Part shown: piece by piece, positions 7,907 to 10,472 of the stretch | How positions within the stretch are numbered: the first letter of the stretch is position 1 | Layout of the letters: every line of letters starts with the position of its first letter | From: Bifidobacterium breve | Lineage (GTDB): Bacteria; Actinomycetota; Actinomycetes; UBA12327 | Direction of reading: 5' to 3' | DNA length: 10,472 nucleotides | Assembly (NCBI GenBank): GCA_943332445.1 | Contig: CALQPL010000016.1 | Coordinates: 1 to 10,472 of the forward strand | The notes under the pieces: model-generated | Databases searched by the model: none | Seen by the model: only the letters and a program-made list of their open reading frames with translations | Told to the model about the DNA's origin: nothing | Program-made: the position numbers and the translations under genes

Positions 7907-7918
7907 AACCGTACGGTT
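7907..7918. promoter_or_regulatory. 12-base perfect palindrome, possible operator
   Basis: AACCGTACGGTT is a perfect inverted repeat with no spacer, about 50 bases after the murA stop and 118 bases before the STAS gene start. With no loop it is unlikely to act as an RNA hairpin, so a dimeric regulator site is the more natural reading. It does not match the actinobacterial LexA box (GAAC-N4-GTTC). The regulator is unknown and the palindrome could be chance. Confidence 0.3.
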
Positions 7919-7978
7919 CATTTACTCGAGTGCACGTCCTGGGTCGAAATCTAGGGGCTTTCTCGGGTGGACCACCGG

Positions 7979-7984
7979 TAATGT
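7979..7984 (+). promoter_or_regulatory. Candidate -10 hexamer for the STAS gene
   Basis: TAATGT fits TANNNT and would start transcription around 7991, giving a leader of about 45 bases before ATG 8036. No clear -35 sequence is found 16-18 bases upstream. The rest of the 180-base murA-STAS gap holds only the palindrome at 7907-7918 and the small hairpin just downstream. Confidence 0.28.
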
Positions 7985-7998
7985 CCTGAGTAATCAGG
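7985..7998 (+). repeat. Small hairpin in the STAS gene leader
   Basis: CCTGA (7985-7989) and TCAGG (7994-7998) are exact inverted repeats around a GTAA loop. It could be a short leader hairpin or the end of a murA read-through transcript. The downstream sequence is C/T-rich (ATCCTTCCCCTCC) rather than a T tract, so a classic intrinsic terminator is not supported. Confidence 0.3.
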
Positions 7999-8035
7999 TC
8001 ATCCTTCCCCTCCGGATGTTATGGACAGGAGCTTG

Positions 8036-8365
8036 ATGTCGAATCGATTTGCTGACTCAGGTGTGATTGTCATGCCCGATCACCTCGATGCTGGAAATAG
8101 TGCTGATGTGCGTCGCCTTCTTCACGAAGCCGTTGACCACTGCATTGGCGACCTTCGAATTGATGTAGCGCACCTTGACGTGATCGATGCTGCTGGCCTA
8201 GGCGTTTTGGTCGGCACTCGTCGACGTGCAGACTTGGTCGGCGTCAACATTGTCCTGATTGATGTGCCACCGCGTTTGCATCGACTTCTCGCGGTCACGC
8301 GTCTTTCGCGTCTATTCACGTACGAATCCGTCTTGCTTCCGGCAGATCAGTCCATCACTGCCTAG
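8036..8365 (+). CDS. STAS-domain protein, anti-sigma factor antagonist-like
   Basis: This small protein (109 aa) consists of a single STAS domain, the fold of SpoIIAA/RsbV anti-anti-sigma factors, which bind anti-sigma kinases and release a sigma factor. Support comes from a GVIVMPDHLDAGNSADVRRLL opening region (from residue 9), a central strand DLRIDVAHLDVID, the helix start DAAGLGVLVGTRRRA (51-65), and a C-terminal part with VNIVLIDVPPRLHRLLAVTRL. In SpoIIAA the segment reads DSSG and the second Ser is phosphorylated; here it is D51-A52-A53-G54, so this site cannot be phosphorylated. ATG 8036 is chosen because AGGAG (8027-8031) precedes it closely; an in-frame ATG at 8021 has no ribosome site. 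No sigma factor or kinase gene is nearby. Its stop overlaps the nucS stop. The fold is fairly sure, the partner unknown. Confidence 0.85.
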   Translation: MSNRFADSGVIVMPDHLDAGNSADVRRLLHEAVDHCIGDLRIDVAHLDVIDAAGLGVLVGTRRRADLVGVNIVLIDVPPRLHRLLAVTRLSRLFTYESVLLPADQSITA

Positions 8366-9036
8366 AACAGTCGAGCGGTGGGGTCGTCGGTCCCGCGCAG
8401 TACGTCGTAGTCAACAACAACGCATTCAATGCCGCGATCTGTGGCTAACACCCGTGCCTGTGGCTTAATCTCTTGTGCCGCAAAAATTCCGCGCACCGGG
8501 GCAAGCGTTGAGTCTCGATTGAGTAGGTCCACATAGCGTGTGAGTTGTTCCACGCCGTCGATGTCGCCACGTCGCTTAATCTCCACTGCCACGGTCTTGC
8601 CAGTGGCGTCCTTGCACAAGAGGTCAACAGGACCAATGGGGGTGGGAAACTCCCTGCGGACCAAGGCAAAGCCGGGTCCGAATGTGTGCACATGAAGCGC
8701 CAGTAACTCCTGCAGGTGAGCTTCGACCCCGTCCTTGATTAGCCCAGGATCCACGCCTAGTTCGTGATGGTGCTCATGGAGGACTTCCTCGATGGTGATC
8801 CGTAGTTCCTCGCCGCCCTTGTTGGTCACTGACCACGTGCCAAGGCCCGCTTCGTTGGTGTCAATGGCAAGGTGGCACGGCGGGCTCATCCAGTTCAAGG
8901 GCTTATAGGCCCGGTCATCGGCATGGACTGCCACCGAGCCGTCAGCCTTGGTCAAGATGAGGCGAATGGCACTGGGGAGGTGTGCTGACAGGCGCCCCGT
9001 GTAGTCCACGGTGCAGCGGGCTATGAGGATTCGCAC
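8362..9036 (-). CDS. nucS: Mismatch-specific endonuclease NucS (EndoMS)
   Basis: NucS cuts double-stranded DNA at mismatches and drives the non-canonical mismatch repair that replaces MutS/MutL in most actinobacteria. From GTG 9036 the protein is 224 aa, the family size. The N-terminal DNA-binding domain holds ARCTVDYTGRLSAHLP, LTKADGSVAVHADDRAYKP and LNWMSPP. The C-terminal RecB-like nuclease domain has the D-(x)n-E-x-K set at Asp 138 (GPVDLL), Glu 152 and Lys 154 (VEIKRRGD), followed by QLTRYVDLL. It ends in DDPTARLF, whose last three residues resemble a sliding-clamp binding tail. The frame extends to GTG 9057 (231 aa), but homologues begin at MR-(L/I)-x-IARC and a leaderless promoter points to 9036. 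The gene is convergent with the STAS gene. Confidence 0.95.
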   Translation of the reverse strand: MRILIARCTVDYTGRLSAHLPSAIRLILTKADGSVAVHADDRAYKPLNWMSPPCHLAIDTNEAGLGTWSVTNKGGEELRITIEEVLHEHHHELGVDPGLIKDGVEAHLQELLALHVHTFGPGFALVRREFPTPIGPVDLLCKDATGKTVAVEIKRRGDIDGVEQLTRYVDLLNRDSTLAPVRGIFAAQEIKPQARVLATDRGIECVVVDYDVLRGTDDPTARLF

Positions 9037-9043
9037 CAACCAA

Positions 9044-9073
9044 ACGCTAGTGGACACTCGAGCGGTCAGCCAA
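9044..9073 (-). promoter_or_regulatory. nucS promoter, leaderless type
   Basis: On the minus strand TTGGCT (9068-9073) as -35 and TAGCGT (9044-9049) as -10 are separated by 18 bases. The -10 is 7 bases before GTG 9036, so the transcript would start at the start codon. No Shine-Dalgarno site is seen. This is the best-formed promoter in the window, and it lies partly inside the longer GTG 9057 reading frame. Confidence 0.5.
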
Positions 9074-9116
9074 GGGGCTCCGGTGCAACCAACTATCGTT
9101 GTGGGGCATCGCGCTT

Positions 9117-9130
9117 CACGTGGTGACGTG
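9117..9130. repeat. Inverted repeat in the leader of the hydroxyacyl-CoA dehydrogenase gene
   Basis: CACGT (9117-9121) and ACGTG (9126-9130) form an exact inverted repeat around GGTG, 30 bases before ATG 9160 and downstream of a possible -10 (TATCGT, 9094-9099). It could be an operator or a short RNA hairpin. It is short enough to be chance. Confidence 0.28.
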
Positions 9131-9159
9131 TTCAGGAGAACGACCAGAAGGTGGGATCA

Positions 9160-10472
9160 ATGACCGGCGTACAGACCGTTGGCGTAGTGGGTTTGGGCGC
9201 CATGGGTGCGGGGATTGTGGAGGTCTTTGCCAAGCAAGGGCGTCAGACCACCGCGGTCGAGATTGATCAGGCGGCTCTGGAGCGTGGACAGGCCATCATT
9301 AAGAACTCCCTGTCCCGAGCCGTTGAGCGCGGGCGTATGGAAGCCACGGCGGCTGATGAGGTTTTTGATTCGATTAACTGGACCGTCAACTTTGACGAAC
9401 TGGCGACGGTGGATTTAGTCATCGAGGCTGTGCCCGAGCGCATGGATATCAAGAAGGACCTCTTTGGTCGACTTGACGCCTTGTGCAAGCCCGAGACCAT
9501 CTTTGCCACGAACACGAGTTCGCTGTCTGTCACCCAAATCGCGGCCGCCACTTCTCGACCTGAGCGCGTGATTGGAATGCACTTTTTTAACCCCGCTCCG
9601 GTGATGAAACTGGTGGAGGTTGTCACGACAGTGCGCACAGATCCTGAGGTCGCGGAAACCGTCCGTGCGCTGGCGCAATCGTGTGGCAAGTCACCAGTGG
9701 TCGTGGGGGATCGGGCGGGATTCATCGCCAATACCTTGCTGATCTCCTATCTCAACGATGCGATTCGGGTCTTTGACGCCAATAGCGTCACCCGCGAGGG
9801 CATGGATGCGGCCATGAGCATCGGAGCCATGCTGCCGATGGGTCCGCTGACGCTGTGCGATCTGATCGGCCTAGACGTGTGTCTTGAAGTGATGGACGTG
9901 TTGTTTGCCGAATCTCGAGACCCCGTTCACGCCCCTGCACCACTGCTTCGAGCGATGGTGTCGGCCGGCCTACTCGGGCGCAAGACGGCACAAGGTTTCT
10001 ACACGTACGAAAAGCCAGGATCTGGGAAAGTCGTCGCCGATGCGGACACTCCAGCTGCTCAACAACCATTGACGCTACCTAGCGAAGTAGTTGTTGTCGG
10101 CGAGGGAATTCAAATTGATGAATTTGTTCAAGTCTGCGGCAAAGTGGGTGTCGACGTTCGTCGGATGAGCTACAACGATTTCGACCCCACGCTGATCCCC
10201 GGCGATCTGCCAGTAGTTGTTGGTGTCATGCCCATCCAGCGCGCCACGGATATTTCGGCACAGATGGGCACTCGTCGTGGTGATGTTGTTGGAGTGCACA
10301 CACTGTTTCCCAATGCCAAGGGACAAATGATTGAAGTGGCGAAGACGCCCTTTACTCGACAAGACATCCTTGATGGCGTCCTGGCGATTGCGGAGGCGGC
10401 TGAAGCCACCGCCGTCATCTGTGATGACCAACCGGGCCAAGTCATTGGGCGTCTTCTCGTTCCTTATTTCAA
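9160..10472 (+). CDS. 3-hydroxyacyl-CoA (3-hydroxybutyryl-CoA) dehydrogenase, duplicated-domain form, 3' end outside window
   Basis: This enzyme oxidises 3-hydroxyacyl-CoA with NAD+ in beta-oxidation or hydroxybutyryl-CoA metabolism. At least 437 residues are visible and no stop is reached. Copy 1 is complete: NAD-binding GLGAMG (11-16), IEAVPERMDIKKDLF, NTSS (118-121), MHFFNPAPVMKLVE with catalytic His 141 and Glu 153, GDRAGFIANTLL (183-194), then the helical domain to GRKTAQGFYTY (273-283). After a linker, from about residue 308, a second copy begins: VVVVGEG, then VGVHTLFPNAKGQMIE with His 380 and Glu 392, and DDQPGQVIGRLL. It aligns to copy 1 at a constant offset of 239 residues. Its nucleotide-binding glycine motif is degraded (GEGIQI). 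ATG 9160 has AAGGTG (9148-9153) upstream. Single-domain Hbd/PaaH proteins are about 285 aa. Confidence 0.92.
   Translation, partial: MTGVQTVGVVGLGAMGAGIVEVFAKQGRQTTAVEIDQAALERGQAIIKNSLSRAVERGRMEATAADEVFDSINWTVNFDELATVDLVIEAVPERMDIKKDLFGRLDALCKPETIFATNTSSLSVTQIAAATSRPERVIGMHFFNPAPVMKLVEVVTTVRTDPEVAETVRALAQSCGKSPVVVGDRAGFIANTLLISYLNDAIRVFDANSVTREGMDAAMSIGAMLPMGPLTLCDLIGLDVCLEVMDVLFAESRDPVHAPAPLLRAMVSAGLLGRKTAQGFYTYEKPGSGKVVADADTPAAQQPLTLPSEVVVVGEGIQIDEFVQVCGKVGVDVRRMSYNDFDPTLIPGDLPVVVGVMPIQRATDISAQMGTRRGDVVGVHTLFPNAKGQMIEVAKTPFTRQDILDGVLAIAEAAEATAVICDDQPGQVIGRLLVPYF

Noticed and set aside
7935..7957. A GGGTCGAAATC stretch that faintly resembles a tRNA T-arm.
   Set aside because: No matching acceptor stem, anticodon arm or proper TTCRA loop can be built around it.
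7965..7976. GGTGG-A-CCACC as a terminator hairpin before the STAS gene.
   Set aside because: A one-base loop is not feasible for a hairpin and no T tract follows.
9094..9099. TATCGT as the promoter -10 of the hydroxyacyl-CoA dehydrogenase gene.
   Set aside because: The hexamer fits TANNNT, but no -35 is seen at proper spacing and such hexamers are frequent by chance; it is mentioned only as context for the nearby inverted repeat.
1..10472. A search for mobile elements, CRISPR repeats, toxin-antitoxin pairs or a defence cassette.
   Set aside because: Gaps are short, the genes are housekeeping and uniform in composition by eye, and no tandem repeats, transposase motifs or paired small genes are visible.

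Overview
This window is chromosomal DNA from an actinobacterium with moderate G+C (mid-fifties percent by eye, not computed). Four things point to Actinobacteria. It has a NucS/EndoMS mismatch endonuclease gene. Its MurA carries Asp instead of Cys in the active-site loop. Its ATP synthase delta subunit is the long actinobacterial form (269 aa). Several genes have TANNNT -10 hexamers 6-7 nt before the start codon, as in leaderless actinobacterial mRNAs. Subunits b and delta are separate genes, which argues against Mycobacterium and its relatives, where they are fused. I cannot place it below phylum or class from this sequence.

Layout. Positions 1-5918 (+) hold the 3' part of the F1Fo ATP synthase operon: the last codons of atpE, then complete atpF, atpH, atpA, atpG, atpD and atpC in the classical order with short gaps or a 1-base overlap. 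Positions 5927-6508 (-) encode a PduO-type cob(I)alamin adenosyltransferase, which converges on atpC with an 8-base gap. Positions 6569-7855 (+) encode MurA, divergent from the adenosyltransferase; both promoters fit in a roughly 60-base shared region. A 180-base intergenic stretch with a 12-base perfect palindrome and a small hairpin precedes a short STAS-domain protein (8036-8365, +). This gene ends tail-to-tail on nucS (8362-9036, -), and the two stop codons share one CTAG. From 9160 to the window end (+) runs a 3-hydroxyacyl-CoA dehydrogenase with an internally duplicated domain, truncated by the window edge.

The genes are mostly housekeeping: oxidative phosphorylation (atp), B12 cofactor activation, the first committed step of peptidoglycan synthesis (murA), mismatch-directed DNA repair (nucS) and fatty-acid or hydroxybutyryl-CoA metabolism. 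The order atp operon - adenosyltransferase - murA - (variable) - nucS resembles what I recall of conserved actinobacterial gene order. I see no mobile element, CRISPR array, RNA gene, prophage or clearly new system. The points of interest are protein-level: the Asp-loop MurA, a duplicated domain in delta, a decayed second half-repeat in the dehydrogenase that keeps its catalytic His/Glu spacing, and a STAS protein without a phosphorylatable Ser. There are also start-codon corrections implied by leaderless promoters.
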